64,000 bases of DNA from an uncultured Ignavibacteriota bacterium (GTDB lineage Bacteria; Bacteroidota; Ignavibacteria; UBA10030; UBA8401): the NCBI GenBank assembly GCA_903884005.1, contig CAISDA010000054.1, positions 49,695 through 113,694 of the forward strand, written 5' to 3'. The position numbers and the translations under genes are program-made. The number at the start of each line of letters is the position of its first letter. Position 1 is the first letter of the stretch. Under the pieces are notes generated by a model. It was given only the letters and a program-made list of their open reading frames with translations, was not told where the DNA came from and made no database searches. This document shows, in pieces, positions 48,681 through 58,135 of the stretch.

Positions 48681-48735
48681 GGAAAAACAGAGGGGTGTCC
48701 GCAAAGCACGTGCTGCAATACTTTGGAACACCCCC
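48681..48735 (-). terminator. Terminator after the ferritin gene
   Basis: Inverted repeat with outer arms GGGGTGT (48692-48698) and ACACCCC (48728-48734) and an inner CAAAG / CTTTG pairing. On the minus strand the hairpin is followed after four bases by TTTTT. Lies about 27 bases past the ferritin stop and before the TPR gene. Confidence 0.6.
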
Positions 48736-48760
48736 ACATTGATGTCACGAATTATAGATC

Positions 48761-49255
48761 TTATTTGCGCGCACGCATGCCAAGAGCCCGGTCCATCATC
48801 ATCAGCGACACGGGAGCGTCGCCGACCATCTTCAACTGCTCAAGGATGTCCATTGCGTTCTTTTCTTCTTCCACCTGTTCGGTGATAAACCATTGCAGCA
48901 TGAACTGCGTCGGATAATCGGCTTCCTTCACTGCAACTTCGTACAGCTTCGTGATGCTTGCCGTGATCTTTTTTTCATGTTCCAGCACCGCGGTGAAGAT
49001 CTCGAGCGGCTTGCCGAATTCGACCGGCGGCTGTTCAAGAGCCTGGAGCACGACCTTGCCGCCCCGGCTGGTGACGTAATTGAACAGCTTGATCGCGTGC
49101 TCACCTTCTTCACCGTTCTGCACGCGCAGCCACTTCGCAAATCCGCCGAGGTTGATGGAATCGCAATAGGCGGACATCGAGAGATAGAGATAGGATGAAT
49201 AAAATTCGTGATGGATCTGTGTGTTGATGGCGTCCTGTACAGTTTGTGATAACAT
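48761..49255 (-). CDS. ftnA: Non-heme ferritin
   Basis: 164 residues, the normal length. Ferroxidase ligands are visible: Glu in [17 protein letters not shown] (about 17), Glu and His in [14 protein letters not shown] (about 50 and 53), Glu in HEKKITASI (about 94) and Gln/Glu in [16 protein letters not shown] (about 126-130). It stores iron as ferric mineral in a 24-subunit shell. AGGGG eight bases upstream supports the start. Located between transketolase and the TPR operon, apparently monocistronic. Confidence 0.95.
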   Translation of the reverse strand: MLSQTVQDAINTQIHHEFYSSYLYLSMSAYCDSINLGGFAKWLRVQNGEEGEHAIKLFNYVTSRGGKVVLQALEQPPVEFGKPLEIFTAVLEHEKKITASITKLYEVAVKEADYPTQFMLQWFITEQVEEEKNAMDILEQLKMVGDAPVSLMMMDRALGMRARK

Positions 49256-49340
49256 GGTGTTAATCCCCTATGATAAGTGAACAGCGCAGATGACTCTGAG
49301 TTCTTTCCTTGATGAACTGGCATTCGCGCCGATGCGCGCA

Positions 49341-51359
49341 TCAGGCTCCGAGCATCGCCTTGGCGCGGCCGAGCACATTTTTCACGGTGAAGCCAAAGTG
49401 TTCATAGAGCGTTTCGTACGGTGCGGACAGGCCGAACGTTGTCATGCAGATGACCTCGCCGGCATCGCCGACATATTTGCTCCACCCCATCGCAACGCCC
49501 GCTTCAACGGCGATTCGTTTTTTCACGGACGCCGGAAACACCGATTCGCGATAGGCTGTCGACTGGAGTTCGAACAACTCCCACGACGGCATGCTCACCA
49601 GGCGAACGGAAGCGCCTTCCTGCTTCAGCGCCTCGTACGCGCCGAGCGCATATTGCAATTCCGAGCCGGTCCCGATGAGGATGAGTTCGGGTGTTGGCGA
49701 CGTCTCTCCGAGCACGTACGCGCCGCGCACGCTCTGCTCGGCCGGAGCATAGACCGTCCTGTCGATGAAGGGCAGTTTCTGCCGTGTCAGCGCGAGCACA
49801 ACGGGGCCCGTGCGGTGCTCGATCGCCGTTTTCCACGCCTCGGCTGTTTCGGAGGAGTCGGCGGGACGGAGCACCGTAATATTTGGGATGGTGCGCAGCG
49901 CTGCCAATTGTTCCACAGGCTGATGCGTGGGACCGTCTTCGCCCAAGCCGATACTGTCGTGCGTAAACACATAGATCGGCCGGATGCCCATGAGCGCCGC
50001 CATGCGAATGGCCGGGCGCATATATTCGGAAAAGATCATGAATGTGCCGCCGTACGGAATCATGCCGTCTGTAAGGGCGATGCCGTTCATGATGGAGCCC
50101 ATGCCGTGTTCGCGCACGCCATAACGGACATAGCGGCCGCCGAACGATCCCGGCTGGAAGTCCACATAGCTTTTCACGCGCGTATTATTGGACGGCGTCA
50201 GGTCCGCCGAACCGCCGATCATCGACGGCAGGTGCGGGGCAATGGCCTCGAGCACTTTACCCGAGGCTTCGCGCGTCGCGAGCGTCCCGTTCTCTGCCGT
50301 AAATTTCGGGAGGGCGCTCTTCCATGCATCGCCTAAATGTCCGCGCTGAATATTCTGGAGCTCAACGGCAAGCTCGGGAAACTGAGCCTCGTAGGCTGCA
50401 AATAATTTTTTCCATTCGGCTTCGAGCGTGCTGCCGGTGCCGACAGCCGTGCGGAAGTGCGCCAGGGCTTCATCGGGAATGTAAAAAAAAATTTCCGGAT
50501 CCCATCCGTACGCCTTCTTGGTCAGGGCAATTTCGTCCGCGCCGAGGGGCGAGCCATGCGACTCGGAGGTGTCCTGCTTGTTGGGGCTTCCGAACCCGAT
50601 GTGCGTCCGAACGCAGATAATGGACGGCTTGTCTGCGACCGCGCGTGCGCGCGTGATCGCTTCGTCGATGGCCGTCGTGTCGTTGCCATCGGCAACGATC
50701 TGGACATGCCAGCCGTAGGCTTCGAACCGTTTTGCCGAATCGTCGCCGAACGAAATGTTCGTCTTCCCGTCGATGCTGATGCCGTTGTCGTCATACAAAT
50801 AGACCAGGTTCCCCAATTGAAGATGGCCGGCGAGAGAGGCGGCTTCATGCGACACGCCTTCCATCAGGTCGCCGTCGCTCACAATGGCATATACCGTATA
50901 ATCGATCACGGGAAAGCCGGGCTTGTTGTAGCGTGCGGCAAGATATTTTTGGGCCATTGCCATGCCGACGCCGTTGGCGAAACCCTGTCCGAGCGGCCCG
51001 GTTGTCGTTTCGATCCCGCCGCTCAGCCCGTGTTCGGGATGGCCCGGAGTTTTACTTTCGAATTGGCGGAACTTCTTCAGATCGTCGAGCGATAGGTCAT
51101 AGCCGGTGAGATGCAGCAGGGAGTAGAGCAGCATCGATCCGTGGCCCGCAGACAGAACGAAGCGGTCGCGGTTCTTCCATTGCGGCTGGTGCGGATTGAA
51201 CCGCAGATGACGCATCCACAATACATACGCCATCGGCGCAGCGCCCATCGGCATGCCGGGATGGCCCGATTTGGCCTTCTGGACTCCATCCATGGCAAGT
51301 GTTCGTATCGTCGTGATGCACAGCGTGTCGAGAGCGGGGTTCAATTCAATGGTGGACAA
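49341..51359 (-). CDS. tkt: Transketolase
   Basis: 672 residues, full length. Thiamine-diphosphate site [20 protein letters not shown] with [10 protein letters not shown], substrate loop [20 protein letters not shown], catalytic Glu region [16 protein letters not shown], and [20 protein letters not shown] in the middle domain. It transfers two-carbon units between sugar phosphates in the pentose phosphate pathway. Monocistronic, with a Bacteroidota-type promoter candidate and a hairpin in its leader. Confidence 0.97.
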   Translation of the reverse strand: MSTIELNPALDTLCITTIRTLAMDGVQKAKSGHPGMPMGAAPMAYVLWMRHLRFNPHQPQWKNRDRFVLSAGHGSMLLYSLLHLTGYDLSLDDLKKFRQFESKTPGHPEHGLSGGIETTTGPLGQGFANGVGMAMAQKYLAARYNKPGFPVIDYTVYAIVSDGDLMEGVSHEAASLAGHLQLGNLVYLYDDNGISIDGKTNISFGDDSAKRFEAYGWHVQIVADGNDTTAIDEAITRARAVADKPSIICVRTHIGFGSPNKQDTSESHGSPLGADEIALTKKAYGWDPEIFFYIPDEALAHFRTAVGTGSTLEAEWKKLFAAYEAQFPELAVELQNIQRGHLGDAWKSALPKFTAENGTLATREASGKVLEAIAPHLPSMIGGSADLTPSNNTRVKSYVDFQPGSFGGRYVRYGVREHGMGSIMNGIALTDGMIPYGGTFMIFSEYMRPAIRMAALMGIRPIYVFTHDSIGLGEDGPTHQPVEQLAALRTIPNITVLRPADSSETAEAWKTAIEHRTGPVVLALTRQKLPFIDRTVYAPAEQSVRGAYVLGETSPTPELILIGTGSELQYALGAYEALKQEGASVRLVSMPSWELFELQSTAYRESVFPASVKKRIAVEAGVAMGWSKYVGDAGEVICMTTFGLSAPYETLYEHFGFTVKNVLGRAKAMLGA

Positions 51360-51394
51360 GGAGCATACTCCGTAATGTTATAATAGTCGGAATC

Positions 51395-51414
51395 GCCGGA
51401 CCCGATTGTCCGGC
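51395..51414. repeat. Hairpin in the transketolase leader
   Basis: Perfect 7-bp inverted repeat GCCGGAC / GTCCGGC with a 6-nt loop, between batE and tkt. If the promoter at 51424-51454 is used it would lie at the 5' end of the tkt transcript; it could also cap the 3' end of the bat operon transcript. No T-run. Confidence 0.45.
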
Positions 51415-51423
51415 ACAATTGCA

Positions 51424-51454
51424 CAAAGATAAGAATTTCTCGGTTGAGATGAAA
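51424..51454 (-). promoter_or_regulatory. Bacteroidota-type -33/-7 promoter candidate for transketolase
   Basis: On the minus strand TTTC (51451-51454), exactly 19 bases, then TATCTTTG (51424-51431), matching TTTG-N19-TAnnTTTG with one mismatch in the -33 box and a perfect -7 box. Start would be near 51418, about 60 bases before the tkt ATG. Confidence 0.5.
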
Positions 51455-51469
51455 GATTGGGCCGGAGGT

Positions 51470-52237
51470 TTATATCGTTTCGCATTCCTGTTCCTGTATC
51501 CATCCGATCTTTCCGTCGGCCAAACGGATTTTCTTCCATCCGTTCACGCCGTCGAGCACCTGCACTTTCACACCGGTATGGAGAACGAATGCATCGCCCC
51601 CCTTTTTGTCCGGGGCAGACTTGATGTTGGAGACATCGCTCATGACAATGGCGTAGACGGTTGTGGAGGCCCGGTACGAATTGATCCCATAGCATACAGC
51701 CGAGAACGCAAACCACGCTGCGGTGACAATGCCGAAGAGCAGCGCGGCGCGGCGCGCCCGGAATGTGCGCGCAAACAGGAGATACCCGAACGAAGCCAGC
51801 GTCGCCAGGAACGAACAATAGATGAGCCACAGCTGCACTGACGGAGAAAAGAACAGCAAGAGGCTGTCCGCCCACCGGTAGATGAACAGCTGAGGCACCG
51901 GATCGATCTTGTCGACAACCCGAAGGTTCGCATATTGCAGATTGAACACGACATCGTCGTCATTCGGCATGAGGGAGTGCGCGCGTTCGAAGGCGAGAAT
52001 AGCGGGGGCGAGCCTGCCGCTTTTGAAATAGGCATTTCCGAGATTGAACTGCAGCTCTCCGCTTTCAAGGCCGCCCTTGAGGACCGCTTCGTACGACGCG
52101 ATCGCTTCGGGGTAGCGCTGCTGAAGGTACAATGTATTGCCTTCATCAAACAGCGTCCGGGCATCCTGTGCCGATGCCGCACTGCCTGCACAGAGCCACA
52201 CGCATACTGCTGTCAATAATATTTTCATAGTGGTCAT
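51470..52237 (-). CDS. batE: BatE-like TPR and SH3-domain protein
   Basis: 255 residues: signal peptide (ILLTAVCVWLCAGSAASAQ), two TPR units (about 25-105; FDEGNTLYLQQRYPEAIASY, LQFNLGNAYFKSGRLAPAIL), two membrane helices (about 125-185) and a C-terminal bacterial SH3 domain (about 190-255; SNIKSAPDKKGGDAFVLHTG, KIRLADGKIGWI). This is the layout of BatE, last gene of Bacteroidota aerotolerance operons. ATG at 52237 has TAAGG upstream; ATG at 52228 is possible. Confidence 0.85.
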   Translation of the reverse strand: MTTMKILLTAVCVWLCAGSAASAQDARTLFDEGNTLYLQQRYPEAIASYEAVLKGGLESGELQFNLGNAYFKSGRLAPAILAFERAHSLMPNDDDVVFNLQYANLRVVDKIDPVPQLFIYRWADSLLLFFSPSVQLWLIYCSFLATLASFGYLLFARTFRARRAALLFGIVTAAWFAFSAVCYGINSYRASTTVYAIVMSDVSNIKSAPDKKGGDAFVLHTGVKVQVLDGVNGWKKIRLADGKIGWIQEQECETI

Positions 52238-52243
52238 GAGGCC

Positions 52244-54250
52244 TTACCGTTGATTCAGGCGGTGTTCGATCTCGACAATGATCGAGCTTGCGCTGTCGTA
52301 CATTTTTTGTTTCTCGACCTGCTGTGAGCTGGCCGGCGCATAGCGCGCAAATTCGCAATTCTCCAGACAGTCTTTGATGCGAGCCACCAGGACGGCATCC
52401 AAATGTTTTTCTGTGAGCGTCTCGGTCACCGTGTCTATCGACAAGGCGGAGCGGTCGATGCTTAACTTGTCCGCCACGTATGTCCACAGCGCGCGCGAGA
52501 TCTCGGTATAGAACTCGTCGGCATTCGCCCCGGCGAGCAAGCTCTTGGCTTGCTTCAGCCGTTTTCCGGCGATCTTCATCGCGCGGCGCGAGCGGAACGA
52601 GACGATATCGGCGGATTCTTTGAGCGACTTGCGGCGATAGATAACGAGCCCGATGAACGCGCCGAAGGGCACGAGGAAGAGCGCCAGGGCGGCATCCGTT
52701 GAAAGAGCCTGCTCGGTGCGCCGCCGGAATACGCGCGACGATGACTTGATGAACCGAATATCCTGGTTCAAAATTTTCACATCCTCTTTCGACAACCCGG
52801 AAGCGGCGGAGGGCGCTTCGGCGCTGCCTTTTTCGACCTCGAGCGTGATCTCATCCGTTTTCGCGGTCACATACTGATTCCTGCCGACGTCGTAATAGGA
52901 AAATTCGAGGGGCGGAATTTTTTTCTCTCCCGGATAGCGCGGCACGATGAGCCACTCGAACGTCTTGCTGCCGCTGATGGCACCACCGTTGCGGTCGATC
53001 GTTTCGTTCACTTTCGGGTCGTACTTTTCGAAATCGGCCGGCAGTTTGATCTCTGGAGCCTCAAGGATTTTAATGTTGCCCGTGCCGGTGATTGTGGCTT
53101 TCAGCGAAAGCGGTTCATTCGTCTTGATCGTGTGTTTGGCGACCGCAGCCGAGAGCGAAAATTTTCCGACGGCTCCCTTGAACGATGATGGCACATTTGT
53201 TTTCGGCAGCGGCAGCACGGTAATTTTTATCGGGTCGCTCTTGATGGCAACATTCTGTGTCCTGGCATTTCCCATGAACGGATCGTTGAAAAAATCGTCG
53301 AAGACGTCGTTCGACCGCCGTTTATTCTGGACCTGGATCTGGCAGGTCAATTCGAGCGGATTGATCTCCAGCGTGCCGGACTGCGTCGGGAAGAGTGCGG
53401 ATTTTTTCAGGACGCCGACGCGGTACTGTTTGCCGTTGATTGTCTCGTTCGTCAATTGGACCTGCGGGGGCGTTTGAAGATCCTCGCCCCAGAATCCCGT
53501 CATCGTCGGCAGCTTGTTGATGGCATAATTGATGATGTTGACGCGTGTATAGATCTTGTATGTGACGGTGATCTGTTCGCCCAAAACGATCTTCGTCCGG
53601 TCGATGTTCGCGCGCAGGAAGAGATTGTCGCCGATCTTCACATCCGCATCGGCCGCCGCCTGTGCGCCCTGTTTCGGCGCGGCGGTCCCCTTGACTACGG
53701 TGAGTTCGATGGGCTGCGTGTGCAGGGTTTTTCCGTTCACGTCAATTGAGGCCGGGCCGATGGTGAACTTCCCCGCTTCCCGCGGCTGCATCACATAGCT
53801 GTACGACACCGTCGACGAGACGTTGCCATTGACGATCTGCATGCTCGTCGATTGATTCGGGCCGGAGAGCGTCATAAATTTGCCGAGGTCGGGGAGTTTT
53901 AAATTTTTTCCTCCCCCGGTGCCGCTGCCGGTCATCGTAAATTCGAGCGTGAAGTGGTCGCCGGTCGATACCGGATTCCGGTCGACCGCCGCGGTAAATG
54001 TTTGCGACACTGCCTGGCCCACGACAACAAAGAGCATGAAGCACATCGACACAATACGGTGAGCCGGCAGGCCCGCGGCAAATGCCCGAGTTGTTGAGGA
54101 AGATCGAGGCGTGCAGATGTCCGGCCGGAGTTGTCCGACATACCCTGCTGAATCAATCGGGCCAAGCGCCGCTCCCTCCATATTTTCCACGTTACACGTT
54201 TTCATTCCACTTTCATTTGAACCATCATGCATGGAGCAACTTTTCACCAT
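52244..54250 (-). CDS. batD: BatD-like oxygen tolerance protein
   Basis: The BatD region is clear: repeated Ig-like beta domains (RNPVSTGDHFTLEFTMTGSG, GAVGKFSLSAAVAKHTIKTN, EPLSLKATITGTGNIKILEA), a membrane helix (LFLVPFGAFIGLVIYRR) and a cytoplasmic helical tail. The family lies in the Bat operon with membrane-anchored VWA proteins. The start is uncertain: the first ATG (54250) gives 668 residues, but the signal-like segment VSMCFMLFVVVGQAVSQ begins about 67 residues later, so translation may start at a GTG at 54052 or ATG at 54046, or the protein has an unusually long N-region. It ends 6 bp before batE. Confidence 0.82.
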   Translation of the reverse strand: MVKSCSMHDGSNESGMKTCNVENMEGAALGPIDSAGYVGQLRPDICTPRSSSTTRAFAAGLPAHRIVSMCFMLFVVVGQAVSQTFTAAVDRNPVSTGDHFTLEFTMTGSGTGGGKNLKLPDLGKFMTLSGPNQSTSMQIVNGNVSSTVSYSYVMQPREAGKFTIGPASIDVNGKTLHTQPIELTVVKGTAAPKQGAQAAADADVKIGDNLFLRANIDRTKIVLGEQITVTYKIYTRVNIINYAINKLPTMTGFWGEDLQTPPQVQLTNETINGKQYRVGVLKKSALFPTQSGTLEINPLELTCQIQVQNKRRSNDVFDDFFNDPFMGNARTQNVAIKSDPIKITVLPLPKTNVPSSFKGAVGKFSLSAAVAKHTIKTNEPLSLKATITGTGNIKILEAPEIKLPADFEKYDPKVNETIDRNGGAISGSKTFEWLIVPRYPGEKKIPPLEFSYYDVGRNQYVTAKTDEITLEVEKGSAEAPSAASGLSKEDVKILNQDIRFIKSSSRVFRRRTEQALSTDAALALFLVPFGAFIGLVIYRRKSLKESADIVSFRSRRAMKIAGKRLKQAKSLLAGANADEFYTEISRALWTYVADKLSIDRSALSIDTVTETLTEKHLDAVLVARIKDCLENCEFARYAPASSQQVEKQKMYDSASSIIVEIEHRLNQR

Positions 54251-54337
54251 GCTAAAAAAAATATATTTACTCAGTGTGCACAAAAGCCATTGCCATCCAG
54301 AGACTGATAAAGTTACGTAAGTTATAAATGAACGACC

Positions 54338-55039
54338 TTACCAGTCTTTTTCAACATTGGTACGCACAGGCACTTTTTTGCGCAATTTTTTCTGTGTGTT
54401 TTTTTCTTCATTCCTCAGCGCTTCAAGGATCCGTTGTTCCTCTTCCTTGGACATTCGCCGTTCCTGCTGCTGCGGCTGCTGCTTCTGATCCTGTTTTTGC
54501 TGCTGCTTCTGATTCTGATCCTGCTTCTGCTTGTCCTTGTCGTCCTTCTTCTTGTCGTCTTTCTTTTTATCGTCCTTCTTGTCTTTTTGTTTCTGCTGCT
54601 GTTGTTTCAGCATCTCCTGCGCGTAGGCGAGGTTGTATTTTGTATCCTCGTCGCCCGCATTCAATTTCAGCGAATTTTTATAGGCATTGATGCCCTCGGC
54701 ATATTGTTTCGACTCGACGTACGCATTGCCGATATTGTGGTGCGCCTGCGCCTGGATCTTCTTGTCCGATGTTATTTCCAGTGTCTGTTTGAAACTCTGT
54801 ATCGCTTCGTCGTAGCGCTTCTGCTTGACCAACGCGTCGCCAAGATTGAACAGGGAATGCATCGACTCTTTTTCCTTCTCGAGTGCTTTGCGATATTCCG
54901 CTTCGGCGTCGGAATATTTTTTTTCCTTGTACAACGAATTGCCCTCGTTTACGAGCGAACGGACCGACTGAGCCGGCGACACGGCCCACACGGCGCACAC
55001 ACTCAGCAGTATAATACCAGCACGTACTTTCACACTCAT
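54338..55039 (-). CDS. batC: BatC-like TPR protein
   Basis: 233 residues from the ATG at 55039 (signal peptide MSVKVRAGIILLSVCAVWAV, SPAQ); an upstream in-frame ATG lies inside batB and is less likely. Three TPR units follow (LVNEGNSLYKEKKYSDAEAE, HSLFNLGDALVKQKRYDEAI, HHNIGNAYVESKQYAEGINA), then a Lys/Asp/Gln low-complexity stretch (about 150-195) and the C-terminal end VRTNVEKDW, as in BatC. Likely periplasmic, acting with BatB and BatD. Confidence 0.88.
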   Translation of the reverse strand: MSVKVRAGIILLSVCAVWAVSPAQSVRSLVNEGNSLYKEKKYSDAEAEYRKALEKEKESMHSLFNLGDALVKQKRYDEAIQSFKQTLEITSDKKIQAQAHHNIGNAYVESKQYAEGINAYKNSLKLNAGDEDTKYNLAYAQEMLKQQQQKQKDKKDDKKKDDKKKDDKDKQKQDQNQKQQQKQDQKQQPQQQERRMSKEEEQRILEALRNEEKNTQKKLRKKVPVRTNVEKDW

Positions 55040-55058
55040 GGCGTCATTCTCGTTTTCA

Positions 55059-56099
55059 TTATCGCAGCCGCTTGAACGGATTGAATTTTTCAAGCCATGG
55101 CAATTTTTTATCCGTCATCATCACATCGGCAGCCAGGGCGATGATTCCCAACAGCAAAAAATACTGAAACTTGTCTTCAAAATCCGTAAACCGTTTTGTG
55201 CCGAACTCGCGCTTCTGCAGCACATTGATGTTCTTGTAGATCTCGTCCAGTTCGTCCTGTGAATTCGTTGCGCGGTAATATTGTCCTCCGCCCATGCCGG
55301 CGATCTTCTGGAGGGCCGCTTCATCGAGTTTGGTCATCACGGGATTTCCCGACTTGTCGCGTTTAAAATCCAGCATGCGCCCCGCGGCATCGTACACGGG
55401 GATCATGGCGCCGTCCGGCGACCCCATTCCGATCGTGTAAAGCAGCACGCCTTTTTTTGCGGCGTCTTCCGATTGGGCGACGGCATCTCCTTCGTTATTC
55501 TCCCCGTCCGTAATGATGACGAGCACTTTCGCCGTCGGGTCGTCGAAATTGAACGATCGCAGCGCCTGTTGTACGGACGCGCCGATGGCGGTGCCCGGAT
55601 CGGGAACAGACTCGCAGTCGACCGCATCGAGGAACAAATTGGCGGCGCTGTAATCGGTCGTCAGCGGAAATTGCGTATATGCCTGTCCCGAAAAAATAAT
55701 GAGACCGATCCGGTCACCGGCAAGCCGCCCGATGAGGTTGCGGATCTCGTACTTCGCCTTTTCCAATCGGTTCGGCTTCACATCTTCGGCCTTCATAGAG
55801 AGGGACACATCGAGCGCGATGAAAATGTCGACTCCCTCCTGCTTCACCTCTTCCATGCGCGTGCCGACCTGAGGATTGGCGACCGCAAGGATGAGCGATG
55901 CGGCGGCGACGAGCAGCAGCGAAAATTTTACGGCGCGCTTGAGCGGGCTTGCCGACGCGGCCAGGGCCTGCATCATCGCCGCAGAGGCGAACAGCCGCAC
56001 GGCAGCCTTTCGCCTGTTCTCGGCATACCAATAGAACACCGCCAGGAGCGGCAGCAGCAGCAATAAATACAAATATCCGGGATGTGCAAATCTGAACAT
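55059..56099 (-). CDS. batB: BatB-like membrane VWA protein
   Basis: 346 residues from the ATG at 56099 (MFRFAHPGYLYLLLLLPLLA); the frame is open 11 codons more. Two N-terminal membrane helices, a VWA domain with MIDAS residues in FIALDVSLSMKAEDVKPNRL, threonine loop DPGTAIGASV and IITDGENN, and a C-terminal membrane helix (YFLLLGIIALAADVMM). It starts 11 bp after batA; its stop lies 19 bp before batC's ATG. Paralogue of the preceding gene. Confidence 0.92.
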   Translation of the reverse strand: MFRFAHPGYLYLLLLLPLLAVFYWYAENRRKAAVRLFASAAMMQALAASASPLKRAVKFSLLLVAAASLILAVANPQVGTRMEEVKQEGVDIFIALDVSLSMKAEDVKPNRLEKAKYEIRNLIGRLAGDRIGLIIFSGQAYTQFPLTTDYSAANLFLDAVDCESVPDPGTAIGASVQQALRSFNFDDPTAKVLVIITDGENNEGDAVAQSEDAAKKGVLLYTIGMGSPDGAMIPVYDAAGRMLDFKRDKSGNPVMTKLDEAALQKIAGMGGGQYYRATNSQDELDEIYKNINVLQKREFGTKRFTDFEDKFQYFLLLGIIALAADVMMTDKKLPWLEKFNPFKRLR

Positions 56100-56110
56100 A
56101 CAGTAGTCTG

Positions 56111-57103
56111 TTACGGCAGCTTGCGCAGCCATGTGTGAGAAACGCCGATCTCGATCAGCAGGAGCACGAAGGCGAGCATGGCAAAGTTATAAAACAGCTC
56201 CCTGTAATGGCGGTACGAACGGACTTCGACACGCGTTTTTTCCAGCTGGTCGATCTCTTTATAAATGCTTTTCAATTTTTTATTGTCCGTAGCGCGGAAA
56301 TATTTTCCATCGGTCATCTGCGCTATTGCCGACAGCATTTTTTCATCCAGGTCCACCGGAATGTTCTGATAGCGGATGCCGAGCGGCGTCTGCATCGGAT
56401 ACGGCGCTTCGCCGACCGAACCGACGCCGACGGTATAGACGCGGATGCCGTTCGACTGCGCGATTTGTCCGGCGGTGATCGGATCGATCTCGCCGCGGTT
56501 ATTGACACCGTCGGTCAGCAGGATGATCACTTTACTTTTCGCCTTGCTGTCCTTGAGGCGGCTTACGCCGTTAGCCAGGCCGAGGCCGATCGCCGTTCCG
56601 TCCTCGATCATGCCGCTGTGCACATCCTTGATCAGATTCTTGAGCACCGGATAATCGACCGTCAGCGGACACTGCGTAAAACTTTCGCCCGAAAAAATCA
56701 CAAGCCCGATCCTGTCGTTCGTCCTGCCGGAAATAAAATCCTGCGCCACGGCTTTAGCTGCTTCGATGCGGTTCGGCTGAAAATCTTCGGCAAGCATGCT
56801 GCCCGAGATGTCGATCGCGAGCACGATATCGATGCCTTCCGAAAACACATTCTCCCCGCTGCGTGTCGATTGGGGGCGAGCCAGCGCGATGATGAGCAGC
56901 GAGAGCCCCATCATGCGCAGCACGAACGGAAGATGCCTGAATTTTTCCTTGCGTGTTTTCTTCACCTCGGCAAAAGGCAGCAGGGTCGAGAATTGGACAC
57001 CGCTTTCGCGCGACGCCTGCTTGTAATAGTACCAGACACAGAGCGCGGGAACCGCCGCAAGCAGAAACAGCACCCACTGATTGGCAAAGGCAATATTAAG
57101 CAT
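56111..57103 (-). CDS. batA: BatA-like membrane VWA protein
   Basis: 330 residues from the ATG at 57103 (MLNIAFANQWVLFLLAAVPA); the 18 preceding open codons overlap the upstream gene and look like shadow. Two N-terminal membrane helices, a VWA domain with the complete MIDAS motif DISGSMLAEDFQPNRIEAAK, EDGTAIGLGLANGVSRL and LLTDGVNN, and a C-terminal membrane helix (FYNFAMLAFVLLLIEIGV). Overlaps the preceding gene by 8 bp. Confidence 0.92.
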   Translation of the reverse strand: MLNIAFANQWVLFLLAAVPALCVWYYYKQASRESGVQFSTLLPFAEVKKTRKEKFRHLPFVLRMMGLSLLIIALARPQSTRSGENVFSEGIDIVLAIDISGSMLAEDFQPNRIEAAKAVAQDFISGRTNDRIGLVIFSGESFTQCPLTVDYPVLKNLIKDVHSGMIEDGTAIGLGLANGVSRLKDSKAKSKVIILLTDGVNNRGEIDPITAGQIAQSNGIRVYTVGVGSVGEAPYPMQTPLGIRYQNIPVDLDEKMLSAIAQMTDGKYFRATDNKKLKSIYKEIDQLEKTRVEVRSYRHYRELFYNFAMLAFVLLLIEIGVSHTWLRKLP

Positions 57104-58130
57104 GGCGCGTTGCCTCCGCAGTCGTTCCGACGGTCGGGTCCGGCGCAGGGCCGGCATCGGCGGCGGACACTGCCGTCGCCGCCGCAGGAACAGGCTTCGT
57201 CTTTTGGACGATCGTCAAAGCAGCGGGGATCACCTGCTCATTATCCGACGGGAACGGCACGAATTTGGCAAACTTCACGAGGTCGGCGCCGGTCAGGAAT
57301 TCGCGCACGGTATCCATGACCCCGTTGGGAAGCGTGCAGGCTTTGAGCTGAGAGAGCACTTCGTCCGAGGTCATCTCGAGCGCGGCCACGCCGTAGCGTC
57401 CTTCAAAATACCGCCGGACGATCTCCGTGGCCTCCGAATAGAACAATTTCACATCGCCGCTCTGCCACACATGTTTTCCATCGAGTTCACGCAGTTGCTG
57501 CACGGCCAGCACATCGGGTGGAATTGCGGGTATCTCCTGCACAATGCCGGCGATCTTCTGTTTTCTTTTTTTCCACAACCGATAGGCGCCATAGGCCAGC
57601 GCGCAGAGCAGAAGAACGATGCCTCCGTACATCGAAATTTCCTGCCACGACAGAGGCACCGAGAGCGGCTGTTTGAGGTCTTTGATCGCAAGCGTTGTAT
57701 CGACAGGAATGCCGCGAACTTCAACGGGAATGGAATTCGATTGGGCCGTGCGGAGCGTCGTATCGTCGGCGATCCGGTATGAAACGCCGATCGGAGGAAT
57801 GGCCGAGGTGCCCGGTTCGTAGCGCGATACGATCAGCGCGCGTGATTCCGTGACGATTCCGTTCGCTTCCGTCGGGCGCAGCGTATCGAGCCGGACGATT
57901 TCGAACGGCCCGATGCTGTCGCGGAGCGCCTGCCACACAATCTGCATCGACGACGGATGCTTCGCCTCGAGGGTCACATGGATCCAATCCCCGAGCATGA
58001 CATTCGTCGAATCCGCGGTCGCCGTGACGTTCACTTCCTGAGCGATCGCCGGGATCGCGCCACACCAGAAGCAGACCAAGGCTGCTGCGATGAAACGACG
58101 AGAGAACCGTTTGCCTGTATCGTAAGTCAT
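57096..58130 (-). CDS. Bat-operon protein with BatD-like N-terminal domain and one membrane helix
   Basis: 344 residues from the ATG at 58130 (a GTG overlapping the previous stop as TAGTG is possible). Signal peptide (FIAAALVCFWCGAIPAIAQ), an Ig-like periplasmic domain resembling the first BatD domain (VNVTATADSTNVMLGDWIHV), a membrane helix (about 170-190, YGGIVLLLCALAYGAYRLWK), then a cytoplasmic helical domain (LRELDGKHVWQSGDVKLFYS, EATEIVRRYFEGRYGVAALE) and an Ala/Pro-rich tail. Sits between the DUF58 gene and batA; probably assembles with the VWA proteins. Confidence 0.8.
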   Translation of the reverse strand: MTYDTGKRFSRRFIAAALVCFWCGAIPAIAQEVNVTATADSTNVMLGDWIHVTLEAKHPSSMQIVWQALRDSIGPFEIVRLDTLRPTEANGIVTESRALIVSRYEPGTSAIPPIGVSYRIADDTTLRTAQSNSIPVEVRGIPVDTTLAIKDLKQPLSVPLSWQEISMYGGIVLLLCALAYGAYRLWKKRKQKIAGIVQEIPAIPPDVLAVQQLRELDGKHVWQSGDVKLFYSEATEIVRRYFEGRYGVAALEMTSDEVLSQLKACTLPNGVMDTVREFLTGADLVKFAKFVPFPSDNEQVIPAALTIVQKTKPVPAAATAVSAADAGPAPDPTVGTTAEATRHA

Positions 58131-58135
58131 GAACA

